A stretch of 64,000 nt of DNA. It comes from Diaminobutyricibacter sp. McL0608. Its GTDB lineage: Bacteria; Actinomycetota; Actinomycetes; Actinomycetales; Microbacteriaceae. The position numbers and the translations under genes were made by a program. Below the pieces are notes generated by a model. It searched no databases and was not told the DNA's origin. It saw only the letters and a list, made by a program, of their open reading frames with translations. The DNA is taken from positions 2,604,001-2,668,000 of the forward strand of contig NZ_CP154826.1 in the NCBI RefSeq assembly GCF_039613825.1, in the 5' to 3' direction. Of the stretch, positions 7,695-16,141 are shown piece by piece (the first letter of the stretch is position 1; each line of letters starts with the position of its first letter).

Positions 7695-9140
7695 ATGTCC
7701 TCACCCGCACGGCGCGTACCTCTCTGGCTCGCCATCATCGCAGCATCCCTCCCGATGTTCATGGCGACACTCGACAACCTCGTGGTCACCAGCGCCCTTC
7801 CGGTCATCGCCAAGGACCTGACGGCGTCCATCGAAGACCTCCAGTGGGTCGTGAACGCCTACACCCTCACCTTCGCGACGATGATGCTCATGGCGGTCGC
7901 CCTCGGCGACCGGTTCGGCAGGCGACGGGTGTTCCTCGCCGGCATCGTGGTCTTCACGGTCGCATCCGCGCTCAGCGCGCTGGCGACGGAACCGTGGATG
8001 CTCATCGCGGCCCGCGCGGTCCAGGGCGTCGGCGCCGCAGCACTCATGCCGCTGTCGCTGACCCTTCTGGCCGGCACCGTGAGCGAACGGCTGCGGCCTG
8101 CCGCGATCGGCATCTGGGGAGGAATCGCCGGACTCGGCGTCGCTCTCGGCCCGCTCATCGGAGGCGCGGTCGTGCAGGGCTGGAACTGGCAGGCGATCTT
8201 CTGGCTGAACGTCCCGCTCGGCATTATCTCGGTCCCCCTCGTGCTACTCGCGCTTCCGAACAGCTTCGGCCAGCGCGTGCGCGCCGACGTGGTCGGACTG
8301 CTCCTCGCCGGGTTCGGACTCCTGGGGCTCGTCTACGGCATCGTTCGCGGCAACCCCGTCGGCTGGGACAGCTTCGAGGTGGTCGGCTCGCTCGTCGCAG
8401 GCGCCGTGCTGCTCGTCGCCTTCGTGATCTGGGAGTCGCGCACCCCGTCGCCGCTCCTTCCCCTCCGCCTCTTCCGCGACCGCAGCTTCACGGTGGCGAA
8501 TCTCGTCGGCATCACCTTCAGCTTCGGGATCTTCGGATCGATCTTCATCCTGATCCAGTTCCTCCAGGTCGTGCAGGGCCACACCCCGCTCGAAGCGGGC
8601 GTCATGACCATGCCGTGGACGCTCGCGCCCATGGTGGTGGCCCCGCTGACCGGTCTGCTGTCACCCCGTACCGGAACGCGCCTCCCGATCTTCATCGGCC
8701 TCGTGTTCCTGACCGCCGCGATGCTGTGGATCGCACTGACCCTGTCGGCGACCGAGCCGTACAGCGAGATGTGGCCCGCCTTCGCTGTCGCCGGCATCGG
8801 CATGGGCCTGGTGTTCGCGCCCAGTTCGACCGCGGTCCTCGCCAACATGGTGCCGGACGACCAGGCGAAGGCCTCAGGCACCAACTCGACACTGCGTGAG
8901 GTCGGCGTCGCCCTCGGTATCGCCGTGCTGACCGCGGTGTTCACCGGCGCCGGCGGAACGCTCACACCGAGCGGCTACGTGAACGCGGCGATCCCGGCCG
9001 TCTTCGTCGGGGCGGGCGTGCTCGGCCTCGCCGCGATCGTCTCGCTCGCGCTCCCGTCGGGCATCCGTCGCCGCGAGCCCGCCGGGATGACCGGCGCTCC
9101 CGCACCCGCGTCCGTCGCCGAGCCCGCCCGCTCCGCGTAG
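7695..9140 (+). CDS. MFS multidrug exporter, DHA2 (14-helix) family
   Basis: 481 aa. Motif A GDRFGRRRV follows helix 2, motif C is GIAGLGVALGPLIGG, and helix 1 has TLDNLVVTSALPVI, typical of EmrB/QacA drug:proton antiporters. I start at ATG 7695, with TGGAG 9 bases upstream, rather than the in-frame codon at 7611, which lies on the promoter. It is divergent from a TetR repressor. Drug specificity cannot be read from sequence. Confidence 0.92.
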   Translation: MSSPARRVPLWLAIIAASLPMFMATLDNLVVTSALPVIAKDLTASIEDLQWVVNAYTLTFATMMLMAVALGDRFGRRRVFLAGIVVFTVASALSALATEPWMLIAARAVQGVGAAALMPLSLTLLAGTVSERLRPAAIGIWGGIAGLGVALGPLIGGAVVQGWNWQAIFWLNVPLGIISVPLVLLALPNSFGQRVRADVVGLLLAGFGLLGLVYGIVRGNPVGWDSFEVVGSLVAGAVLLVAFVIWESRTPSPLLPLRLFRDRSFTVANLVGITFSFGIFGSIFILIQFLQVVQGHTPLEAGVMTMPWTLAPMVVAPLTGLLSPRTGTRLPIFIGLVFLTAAMLWIALTLSATEPYSEMWPAFAVAGIGMGLVFAPSSTAVLANMVPDDQAKASGTNSTLREVGVALGIAVLTAVFTGAGGTLTPSGYVNAAIPAVFVGAGVLGLAAIVSLALPSGIRRREPAGMTGAPAPASVAEPARSA

Positions 9141-9239
9141 ACCGGGCCGCGTGGCGATCGGATAGGCTCCTCCGCACCCGCGAAAGCGTTCCGGCAGGAC
9201 CTGTCCGATCGGCGTGCACGCTCGTTCTACGCTGGTGGC

Positions 9240-10241
9240 ATGCGAATCGGAGTGATCGGCGCGGGCGCGATCGGCGGAACGATCGCCGCGCTCCTCGACC
9301 GGGCCGGCCACAACGTCGAGGTCACGGCTCGCGGCGCCCATCTGGAGGCGATCCGGGCGACCGGACTGCACTTGTCGGGCGAGTGGGGCACCCACACCGC
9401 TCGGGTACGTGCCGCCGAGACCCTCACCACCGCCCCCGAGCTCGCCTTCGTCTGCACCAAAGCGCAGGATGCGGCCGCGGCGATCCGCGAACACAGCCCC
9501 CTGCTCGCGGGGATCCCCGTCGTGATCGTGCAGAACGGCCTGACCGGGCTCGGCGAAGCATCCGCCCTCCTCCCCGACTCCGACTGCGTCGGAGCGCTCG
9601 CCCTCTGGGCTGCGAGCTACCTCTCCCCCGGCCAGGTGAGCGTCACGACGCCCGCGACGACCTATCTGGGCTCCGGAGACGGCGCGCCGAATGCGGCGAC
9701 CCTCACCGTCGCGCGTGTGCTCGGCGCGGTCATGCCGAGCGAAGCCACCGCGAATTTCACGGGGTGCCAGTGGACGAAGCTCATGGTCAACCAGATCAAC
9801 GCCATGCCTGCGATCACCGGGCTGAGCGTGCAGGAGACCCTGAGCGACCGTCACCTGCGGCTGATCGTCACGGCGAGCCTGCGTGAGGCCGTACGCATCG
9901 CCCTCGCCTCGGGCGTGCGGTTCGGCAGCCTGCAGGGACTCACCGACACCATCCTCCGGTTCGTGGCCCGCAGTCCGCTCACCGTCGGCCAGGTCGTTCC
10001 GCTGCTGATGCGACGGCGGATGGGGCGCACACCGAACCCCGGTTCGACGCTGCAGAGCATCCGCCGCGGCCAGCCGACCGAGATCGACTTCCTCAACGGC
10101 GCGGTGGTCGACCAGGCCGCCCTCATCGGCCGGGACGCTCCGATCAATGCCGCCCTCGTCGGGCTCGTGCACCGGGTCGAGCACACCGGAGCGTTCGTCG
10201 CACCCGACGAAGTGCGCACCACCCTCGCGCCGCTCCTGTAG
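9240..10241 (+). CDS. 2-dehydropantoate 2-reductase family protein
   Basis: 333 aa. An N-terminal Rossmann motif GVIGAGAIGGTIAALL (NADP binding) is followed by VQNGLTGLGE, and the catalytic-domain signature WTKLMVNQINAMPAITGLS carries the expected Lys and Asn. It belongs to the PanE/ApbA family, which reduces ketopantoate to pantoate for CoA. Many paralogues act on other 2-keto acids and no pan genes are adjacent, so the symbol is withheld. TACGCT at 9228-9233 lies six bases before ATG and no Shine-Dalgarno is seen. Confidence 0.85.
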   Translation: MRIGVIGAGAIGGTIAALLDRAGHNVEVTARGAHLEAIRATGLHLSGEWGTHTARVRAAETLTTAPELAFVCTKAQDAAAAIREHSPLLAGIPVVIVQNGLTGLGEASALLPDSDCVGALALWAASYLSPGQVSVTTPATTYLGSGDGAPNAATLTVARVLGAVMPSEATANFTGCQWTKLMVNQINAMPAITGLSVQETLSDRHLRLIVTASLREAVRIALASGVRFGSLQGLTDTILRFVARSPLTVGQVVPLLMRRRMGRTPNPGSTLQSIRRGQPTEIDFLNGAVVDQAALIGRDAPINAALVGLVHRVEHTGAFVAPDEVRTTLAPLL

Positions 10242-10260
10242 CGCTGCAGAAGGGCAGGTC

Positions 10261-10935
10261 TCAGCAGCTGTCGGCGAAGATCCGTCGTGGATGCGCGGGG
10301 TCTGCGTTGTCGACCAGAGCGTTCGCGAATTCCCGCGGGTTCGCCTCGGTGAAGTACAGTTCCTGGCCGTCGCGGTACCGCGCGTTCGCCAGCGCGTCGG
10401 CGTCCGGGTTACGGGCGTCGCGTTCAGCGAGGCGGCTGTAGGCGACATCCCACGGGACCTCGAGCAGGATCGAATAGTTCCAGATCCCGCGCAGTTCGGG
10501 CCGGAGCAGGAACACTCCGTCGACGATGAGCACGCCGTCCGGCTGACCGGTCACCCAGCGTGACAGCGTGGGCGCATCCCGTCTGACGTCCCACGCCGTG
10601 GTCTGGAACCCGGTGCTGCCCGCCATCCGGAACGGGTCGACCAGAACCCGGCGAAACGTCTGGTAATCGAACGAGTCGCGGTAGAACGACTCCGGAGACT
10701 CGCGCCCGTCGCGGTACCGCTCGGCACGCGACCGGTGGAAATCCTCCATGGATGCGCGGAAAGCGTCATGACCGGCCTCGCGGAACACCGCGGCCAGATC
10801 GTCGCCGAAAGTGGTCTTGCCTGCCCCGTCGACACCGTCGACCGCGACGATCACGCGACCGCGACCGTAATTGTGGGCGATCTCCCCCACGAGCTCCCTC
10901 AAGAATTCGTTGCGTGGCGTGGGCAGCAGCTGCAT
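10261..10935 (-). CDS. uridine kinase-like P-loop protein
   Basis: 224 aa. The Walker A is GVDGAGKTTFGDDLA near residues 34-48, with SMEDFHR downstream resembling the uridine-kinase substrate loop, and GVLIVDGVFLLRPEL as a Walker-B-like segment. It resembles the stand-alone uridine-kinase-like proteins common in actinobacteria, which often phosphorylate unknown nucleosides or cofactors. It converges with the PanE-like gene and diverges from mutY with 40 bases between. Confidence 0.75.
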   Translation of the reverse strand: MQLLPTPRNEFLRELVGEIAHNYGRGRVIVAVDGVDGAGKTTFGDDLAAVFREAGHDAFRASMEDFHRSRAERYRDGRESPESFYRDSFDYQTFRRVLVDPFRMAGSTGFQTTAWDVRRDAPTLSRWVTGQPDGVLIVDGVFLLRPELRGIWNYSILLEVPWDVAYSRLAERDARNPDADALANARYRDGQELYFTEANPREFANALVDNADPAHPRRIFADSC

Positions 10936-10975
10936 GTGTCGAGCCTAGGACTCCGGCGCCGCCTACGCTGGGTTC

Positions 10976-11869
10976 GTGACCGAACTCGCAGCCGCATCTT
11001 CGCCGCTGCCGTTCGCAGCGACGGTGATCGACTGGTTCCATGCGAACCGGCGCGACCTGCCGTGGCGCCGCGATGGTTTCACCGCCTGGGGAACCCTCGT
11101 CAGCGAGTTCATGCTGCAGCAGACCCCGGTCTCCCGCGTCATCCCCCACCTCGAGGAGTGGCTGACCCGCTGGCCCACGCCTGCAGATCTGGCTGCCGTC
11201 CCGCCCGGCGAGGCCGTGCGAGCCTGGAAGTCGCTCGGCTACCCGCGCCGCGCGCTCTGGCTGCACGACTGCGCTGTCATCATCACCGACGAGTACGGGG
11301 GTGTCGTCCCCGACGACGTGGATGCGCTCCTCGCCCTTCCCGGCGTCGGAGACTACACCGCGCGTGCGGTCGCAGTGTTCGCGTACGGCGGCCGGCATCC
11401 GGTCGTCGACACGAACATCCGCCGCGTCATCGCGCGCGTCGTCGACGGCAATGCGGACCCCGGCCCTCCGAGCACGCGACGCGACCTGGCCGCCATGGAA
11501 TCGCTGCTGCCCGCCGAACGGGCCGCGTCGGTCGCGTTCAACGCCGGGATGATGGAACTCGGTGCGATCGTCTGCACCGCGCGGTCGCCGTTGTGCGATG
11601 GATGCCCGGTGCGCGACGCCTGCGCCTGGCGTCTCGCCGGATACCCGGCCTACGACGGTCCACGCAAACCTGTGCAGAAGAAGTTCGAAGGGTCGGACCG
11701 GCAGGTCCGCGGTCTGGTGATGGCGGAGCTGCGGGCGTCGCGCATTCCGGTGACGCGCACCGAACTCGAGGCGGTCTGGCCCGACGAGGTGCAGCGCGAG
11801 CGGTCGATCGCGGGGCTCATCGTCGACGGTCTGGTCGTCGACTCCGACGATGGCCTGACGCTGCCGTAG
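10976..11869 (+). CDS. mutY: A/G-specific adenine glycosylase
   Basis: 297 aa. It removes adenine mispaired with 8-oxoguanine. The helix-hairpin-helix LPGVGDYTARAVAVFAYG is followed by the catalytic Asp in VVDTNIRRV. The iron-sulphur loop CTARSPLCDGCPVRDAC has C-x6-C-x2-C-x5-C spacing. It lacks the C-terminal NUDIX-like domain of E. coli MutY (350 aa), as is common in actinobacteria. GTG 10976 has no Shine-Dalgarno; TACGCT at 10964-10969 lies six bases upstream. Confidence 0.95.
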   Translation: MTELAAASSPLPFAATVIDWFHANRRDLPWRRDGFTAWGTLVSEFMLQQTPVSRVIPHLEEWLTRWPTPADLAAVPPGEAVRAWKSLGYPRRALWLHDCAVIITDEYGGVVPDDVDALLALPGVGDYTARAVAVFAYGGRHPVVDTNIRRVIARVVDGNADPGPPSTRRDLAAMESLLPAERAASVAFNAGMMELGAIVCTARSPLCDGCPVRDACAWRLAGYPAYDGPRKPVQKKFEGSDRQVRGLVMAELRASRIPVTRTELEAVWPDEVQRERSIAGLIVDGLVVDSDDGLTLP

Positions 11870-11878
11870 CGGCTGCGC

Positions 11879-12187
11879 TCAGCCTCCGAGGAGGGTTCCG
11901 TCCTGCCCGAACTCGAGCGGGTTCCAGTCCAGTATCCGCGAACGCCAGACGTGGCCTTCGGTGTAGAACGGGTCGTTCTCGCGAAACCGCTCCGCGGCCT
12001 CACGACTGCGGAAGACGGCCATGGAGCCTTCGGTCGCGGGATTGCCGAATGTCCCGATCATCACCACGTCGCCACTCTTGGCGAACTCGTCGAGGTAGGC
12101 GCGATGGCGCGGGTATGCCTCGATGATGCGTTCGAAGATCTTCGGATCGGCGTCGGGATCGCTGTCGTAGAACGATACGGCGTACAT
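11879..12187 (-). CDS. YciI-family protein
   Basis: 102 aa. A ferredoxin-like YCII fold is indicated by MYAVSFYDSDPDA, a central HRAYLDEFAKSGDVVMIGTF and NDPFYTEGHVW, where the Asp and His of the family's putative active site fall. Function is unknown for most members. It starts 33 bases after rbfA in the same direction and converges with mutY (9-base gap). Confidence 0.85.
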   Translation of the reverse strand: MYAVSFYDSDPDADPKIFERIIEAYPRHRAYLDEFAKSGDVVMIGTFGNPATEGSMAVFRSREAAERFRENDPFYTEGHVWRSRILDWNPLEFGQDGTLLGG

Positions 12188-12220
12188 GCTCGAAGGCTAC
12201 CGCCGTCGGCAGAGCTTCGG

Positions 12221-12733
12221 CTACGCCTTCTCGGCGGCCTCTTCGTCGGCAGCGTCGTCGTCGTCGGCGTAGAAGTCGCTTCCGAAATCGTCGTCCTCGC
12301 CGTCGGCCTCGAGGTCACGCGGCTTCACGTACGGATCTTCGTCTCCGGCGTACTCCGCCGTTGCGGCAAGACCGGCGACCTCCGTGTCGCGCTGGCGCGC
12401 CTCTCGGAGGAGGTCCTCGATGTGCGCGGCGTTCTCGGGGATCGCATCGAGGATGAACTCGAGCGACGGCGTGAGCCTGGAGGTGATGTTCTTGCCCACC
12501 TCGGTACGGAACATTCCGGTTGCGGCCTTGAGAGCGGCAGCGGTGTCGGCGCGCTCCTCATCGGTTCCGTAGACCGTGTAGAAGACGCTGGCGTGCTGGA
12601 GATCACCGGTGACCTTCACATCGGTGATGGTGACGAATCCCATCCGGGGATCGCGGATGCCGCGCTCCAGCCGTTTGGCGATGATCACTTTGATCCTGTC
12701 GGCGAGTTTCCTCGCGCGTTCCGGGGCGGCCAT
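12221..12733 (-). CDS. rbfA: 30S ribosome-binding factor A
   Basis: 170 aa. A KH-like domain covers residues 1-110 (ARKLADRIKVIIAKRLERG, MGFVTITDVKVTGDLQHA), with an acidic C-terminal tail (DDDFGSDFYADDDDA). It assists maturation of the 16S 5' end. It follows infB with a 108-base gap. truB, its usual next gene, is missing here and found 5.2 kb on. Confidence 0.95.
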   Translation of the reverse strand: MAAPERARKLADRIKVIIAKRLERGIRDPRMGFVTITDVKVTGDLQHASVFYTVYGTDEERADTAAALKAATGMFRTEVGKNITSRLTPSLEFILDAIPENAAHIEDLLREARQRDTEVAGLAATAEYAGDEDPYVKPRDLEADGEDDDFGSDFYADDDDAADEEAAEKA

Positions 12734-12806
12734 CGAAGTCCCCTCTCTCTCCCCACCGGGGAGTCACTGCCTGGGTGCCTGCAGAGAATGGCAGACACCG
12801 GATGGG

Positions 12807-12830
12807 CCGGAGGTGGTTGCCCACCCCCGG
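12807..12830 (-). terminator. GNRA-capped hairpin just after infB
   Basis: On the minus strand CCGGGGGTGG and CCACCTCCGG form a 10-bp stem with one G-U pair and a GCAA tetraloop, 12 bases after the infB stop. A second hairpin, CTCCCC-GGT-GGGGAG, lies nearer rbfA. There is no U-tract, so it may be a 3'-end stabiliser or attenuator rather than an intrinsic terminator. Confidence 0.4.
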
Positions 12831-12841
12831 CCCCTGGTCGG

Positions 12842-15655
12842 TCAGACGCGCGGCTTCTCGCGCATCTCGATCGTCTCGATCTCGTCGCCGATCTGGATGT
12901 CGTTGAACTTACCGAGGCCGATACCGGCTTCGAAGTCGGTACGCACCTCGGTGACGTCGTCCTTGAACCGGCGGAGCGACTCGATTGCGAGGCCGTCCGC
13001 GACGACGACGCCGTCACGGATGACGCGCGCCTTCGCGTTTCGGGTGATCGTGCCGGACCGGACGATGACACCGGCGATGTTTCCGAACTTGGAGGACCGG
13101 AACACCTCGCGGATCTCGGCCACACCCGACTGGACCTCTTCGAACTCGGGCTTGAGCATGCCCTTGAGCGAGTTCTCGATGTCTTCGATCGCGTTGTAGA
13201 TGACCGAGTAGAAGCGCACATCCACACCCTCGCGGGCGGCGCGTTCGCGGGCCTTGACGTCCGGGCGGACGTTGAAGCCGATGACGATCGCGTTGTCGAT
13301 GGTCGCCAGGTCGATGTCGGATTCGGTGACCGCACCCACACCGCGGTGGAGGATGCGCAGCTGCACCGAGTCGTCGACCTCGATCTTCATGAGCGAGTCC
13401 TCGAGAGCCTCGACGGCACCGGAGACGTCACCCTTGATGATGAGGTTGAGCGATTCGACCTTGCCCTCTTCGAGTGCACGGGTGAAGTCCTCGAGGCTGA
13501 TGCGCTTGCGGGCCTTGGCCAGCTGGGCGTTGCGCTCGACGGCTTCGCGCTTCTCGGCGATCTGACGTGCCGTGCGGTCCTCCTCTGTGACGAGGAAGGT
13601 GTCGCCGGCTCGCGGAACACTCGAGAGGCCCTGTACCTGGACCGGACGCGACGGGGTGGCCTCGAGGACCACATCCCCGTTCTCATCGGCCATGGCACGG
13701 ACGCGTCCGTACGCCGTACCGGCGACGATCGCGTCGCCGACGCGGAGCGTTCCGGACTGGATGAGCACCGTGGCGACCGCACCGCGGCCCTTGTCGAGCT
13801 TCGCTTCGATCGCGACACCGCGGGCGTCCTTGTTCGGGTTCGCACGCAGGTCGAGCCCGGCATCGGCGGTGAGGAGCACTGCGTCGAGCAGGTCCTGGAT
13901 GCCGATGTCGTTTCGGGCGGACACGTCGACGAACATGACGTCGCCGCCGTACTCCTCCGCGACCAGTCCGAACTCGGTGAGCTGCTGGCGCACCTTGGCC
14001 GGGTTGGCGTCGGGCTTGTCGATCTTGTTCACCGCGACCACGATCGGCACGTTCGCCGCCTGAGCGTGGTTCAGCGCCTCGATCGTCTGCGGCATGATGC
14101 CGTCGTCGGCCGCGACCACGAGGATCGCGATGTCGGTGACCTGGGCACCACGGGCACGCATGGCGGTGAACGCCTCGTGGCCCGGGGTGTCGATGAAGGT
14201 GATGGCCCTCTCGAGGCCCTCGTGCTCGGTCGTCACCTGGTAGGCACCGATGTGCTGGGTGATGCCACCGGCCTCGCCCGCGACGACGTTCGCGTTCCGG
14301 ATCGCGTCGAGGAGTCGGGTCTTACCGTGGTCGACGTGGCCCATGACCGTGACGACCGGCGGACGGATCTCGAGGTCTTCGTCGGTTTCGTCTTCGAGCT
14401 CCTGGTCGAGATCGATGTCGAAGCCTTCGAGGAGTTCCTTGTCCTCATCTTCAGGCGAGACGATCTGCACCTTATAGCCGAGCTCTTCACCCAGGATGCC
14501 GAACGTCGCCTCGTCGAGGGACTCGGTCGCCGTCGCCATCTCACCGAGGTGGAAGAGGACGGTGACCAGGTTTCCGGGGCTGGCGTCGATCTTGTCGGCG
14601 AAGTCGGAGATCGAGGCACCGCGACGCAGGCGGACGATGGTGTCGCCGTCGCCGCGGGGTACGCTCACGCCACCCAGCGACGGGGCTTCCCGCAGCTCGA
14701 ATTCCTGCCTCTTCGTGCGCTTCGACTTGCGCGCCTTGCTCTTTCCGCCACCACGGCCGAATGCACCAGCGGTGCCACCGCCGGGGCCACGACCACGGCC
14801 ACCACCACCGGCGGGACGAGGCGCGCCGAAGCCGCCACCGCCACCGGCGCCTGCACCGGCGCCACCTGGGCGCTGGAAACCGCCACCGGCGCCTGCACCG
14901 GCGCCACCTGGACGCTGGAAGCCGCCGGTACGTGCTCCACCGGGTCCGCCGGGGCGCTGGAAGCCGCCGGGGCGCTGGCCCTGTGCGGGAGCACCCGGAC
15001 GCGGCGAACCGGGTCGGGGCGCCGACGGACGCGGGATGTTCCCGGGGCTGGGACGCTGGCCCATGCCCTGCGAGCTCGCGAACGGGTTGTTACCCGGACG
15101 CGGGTTCGTCGGGCGCTGGCCCATGCCCTGGTTCGAAGCGAAGGGGTTGTTGCCCGGACGCGGAGCGCCGGGGCGCGGGATGCTTCCGCCGGGGGTGGGC
15201 GCCGAGGACTTCGCGACGTCACCATCGGCGGTAGCGGCCGCTGCCGGGGCAGGGGGCGTCTCGGCCGAGGCGGACTTCTCAGCGGCCGCCTTGTCGGCTG
15301 CCGCCTTCTCCGCGGCAGCCTTCTCTTCCGCGATCGCCTGACGTTGTGCGACCGAGAGCGGTGCGCTCGGAACGGGAGCGGACGGTGCGGCGACGGGCTC
15401 TGCGGATACAGGGGCCGGGGCGGCGACGGTCGCCTGGGTCGGGCGGGCCTTGGGGGCCGCGGGGGCCGGTGCGCCCGCGGGCGCGGCAAGGCCATCCGCC
15501 TGGAGGGCGGCGCGAAGCTTGCGCGCCACCGGCGGTTCGATGCTGGAGGACGGTCCCTTGACGAACTCGCCCATTTCCTTCAGTTTTGCAAGGGCTACCT
15601 TGCTGTCGACTCCGAGTTCGCTAGCGACCTCGTGTACGCGTGGTTTTGCAGCCAC
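12842..15655 (-). CDS. infB: translation initiation factor IF-2
   Basis: 937 aa GTPase that delivers initiator fMet-tRNA to the 30S subunit. Order: N-terminal IF2-N helix region, a long Pro/Gly/Ala-rich linker with repeats (residues about 160-310), an Arg/Lys patch ([18 protein letters not shown]), a second IF2-N motif, the G domain ([36 protein letters not shown]) and the C-terminal fMet-tRNA-binding domains. Start GTG 15655 with AGGAG about five bases upstream. Downstream of ylxR and upstream of rbfA. Confidence 0.97.
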   Translation of the reverse strand: MAAKPRVHEVASELGVDSKVALAKLKEMGEFVKGPSSSIEPPVARKLRAALQADGLAAPAGAPAPAAPKARPTQATVAAPAPVSAEPVAAPSAPVPSAPLSVAQRQAIAEEKAAAEKAAADKAAAEKSASAETPPAPAAAATADGDVAKSSAPTPGGSIPRPGAPRPGNNPFASNQGMGQRPTNPRPGNNPFASSQGMGQRPSPGNIPRPSAPRPGSPRPGAPAQGQRPGGFQRPGGPGGARTGGFQRPGGAGAGAGGGFQRPGGAGAGAGGGGGFGAPRPAGGGGRGRGPGGGTAGAFGRGGGKSKARKSKRTKRQEFELREAPSLGGVSVPRGDGDTIVRLRRGASISDFADKIDASPGNLVTVLFHLGEMATATESLDEATFGILGEELGYKVQIVSPEDEDKELLEGFDIDLDQELEDETDEDLEIRPPVVTVMGHVDHGKTRLLDAIRNANVVAGEAGGITQHIGAYQVTTEHEGLERAITFIDTPGHEAFTAMRARGAQVTDIAILVVAADDGIMPQTIEALNHAQAANVPIVVAVNKIDKPDANPAKVRQQLTEFGLVAEEYGGDVMFVDVSARNDIGIQDLLDAVLLTADAGLDLRANPNKDARGVAIEAKLDKGRGAVATVLIQSGTLRVGDAIVAGTAYGRVRAMADENGDVVLEATPSRPVQVQGLSSVPRAGDTFLVTEEDRTARQIAEKREAVERNAQLAKARKRISLEDFTRALEEGKVESLNLIIKGDVSGAVEALEDSLMKIEVDDSVQLRILHRGVGAVTESDIDLATIDNAIVIGFNVRPDVKARERAAREGVDVRFYSVIYNAIEDIENSLKGMLKPEFEEVQSGVAEIREVFRSSKFGNIAGVIVRSGTITRNAKARVIRDGVVVADGLAIESLRRFKDDVTEVRTDFEAGIGLGKFNDIQIGDEIETIEMREKPRV
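14841..14924 (-). repeat. 42-bp tandem repeat in infB linker
   Basis: Two almost identical 42-bp units, offset exactly 42 bases, encode [14 protein letters not shown] twice in the disordered linker of IF-2. Nearby partial units ([20 protein letters not shown]) suggest the array has expanded and decayed. Confidence 0.75.
15056..15175 (-). repeat. 60-bp tandem repeat in infB linker
   Basis: Two 60-bp units encode [17 protein letters not shown]-type 20-residue repeats. They are diverged at a few bases. They are length-variable, probably flexible spacer. Confidence 0.7.
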
Positions 15656-15663
15656 AATTCTCC

Positions 15664-15684
15664 TGTCTGGGCCTGACCCGGACA
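15664..15684 (-). promoter_or_regulatory. hairpin abutting the infB ribosome site
   Basis: Minus-strand TGTCCGGG, TCAGG loop, CCCAGACA makes an 8-bp stem with one mismatch or wobble. It ends directly at the GGAG that serves infB, nine bases before its GTG. It could modulate initiation or simply be a leader stem. A second short stem (CCGTTA-G-TAACGG) lies just upstream. Confidence 0.3.
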
Positions 15685-15735
15685 GGGCAGACCGTTAGTA
15701 ACGGACGGGTCTCATTTCGAGCCGCTCATTAGTTG

Positions 15736-16014
15736 TCACTCATTTGAGTTCACTGTGCCGTTCAGCCTGTTCTCTCGTAGTGCGGCCTGGATGGCCATGG
15801 TGTCGAGCGTCCCCTCGACCCGCAGCGCCCGCCCGAAGGCCCGTCGCTGCAAGGCCTTGTCGAGGCACTCGCCAGTCGGATGCAGCCACGCACCACGCCC
15901 GGGCAGAGTGGCGGAATCGTCCACCACGAGTTCTGAACCCCGGGCGACAACCCTCAGAAGTGAGGACCGGGAGGCGCGAGAACGGCAACCGACGCACGTT
16001 CTTACGGGTTCCAT
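15736..16014 (-). CDS. ylxR: YlxR/RnpM-family RNA-binding protein
   Basis: 92 aa of the DUF448 family. Signature RTCVGCRSRASRSSLLRVV and GRGAWLHPTGECLDKALQRRAF. In B. subtilis the homologue binds RNase P RNA and modulates its activity. ATG 16014 is fixed by AGGAGG six bases upstream; a longer frame to 16230 is not needed. It is normally next to nusA; here a 2.45-kb gene on the other strand lies between, so it probably uses its own promoter in 16015-16141. Confidence 0.93.
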   Translation of the reverse strand: MEPVRTCVGCRSRASRSSLLRVVARGSELVVDDSATLPGRGAWLHPTGECLDKALQRRAFGRALRVEGTLDTMAIQAALRENRLNGTVNSNE

Positions 16015-16141
16015 CTTACCCCTCCTGAGGCGGAGGCGGCGCACAGGAGGGCCACGTCCATCGTTCAGGCTACCCCGGGCCCTGGACAGACAGCGTTGCC
16101 AAACCGCATGGGAAGGGGGACACTGCGAAGCGGGAGGACCG

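Noticed and set aside
14841-15175. Short repeats in infB considered as CRISPR-like
   Set aside because: They are in-frame tandem repeats coding for Gly/Pro-rich peptide, with no spacers.
11951-15676. 1241-codon rightward open frame antisense to infB
   Set aside because: It mirrors the GC-rich codons of infB and rbfA, has low-complexity Val/Asp/Arg composition and no ribosome site. The leftward frames carry all IF-2 and RbfA motifs.
15755-16141. N-terminal extension of the wall-binding protein upstream of 16142
   Set aside because: It overlaps ylxR antisense, and the signal peptide with a good ribosome site begins at 16142.
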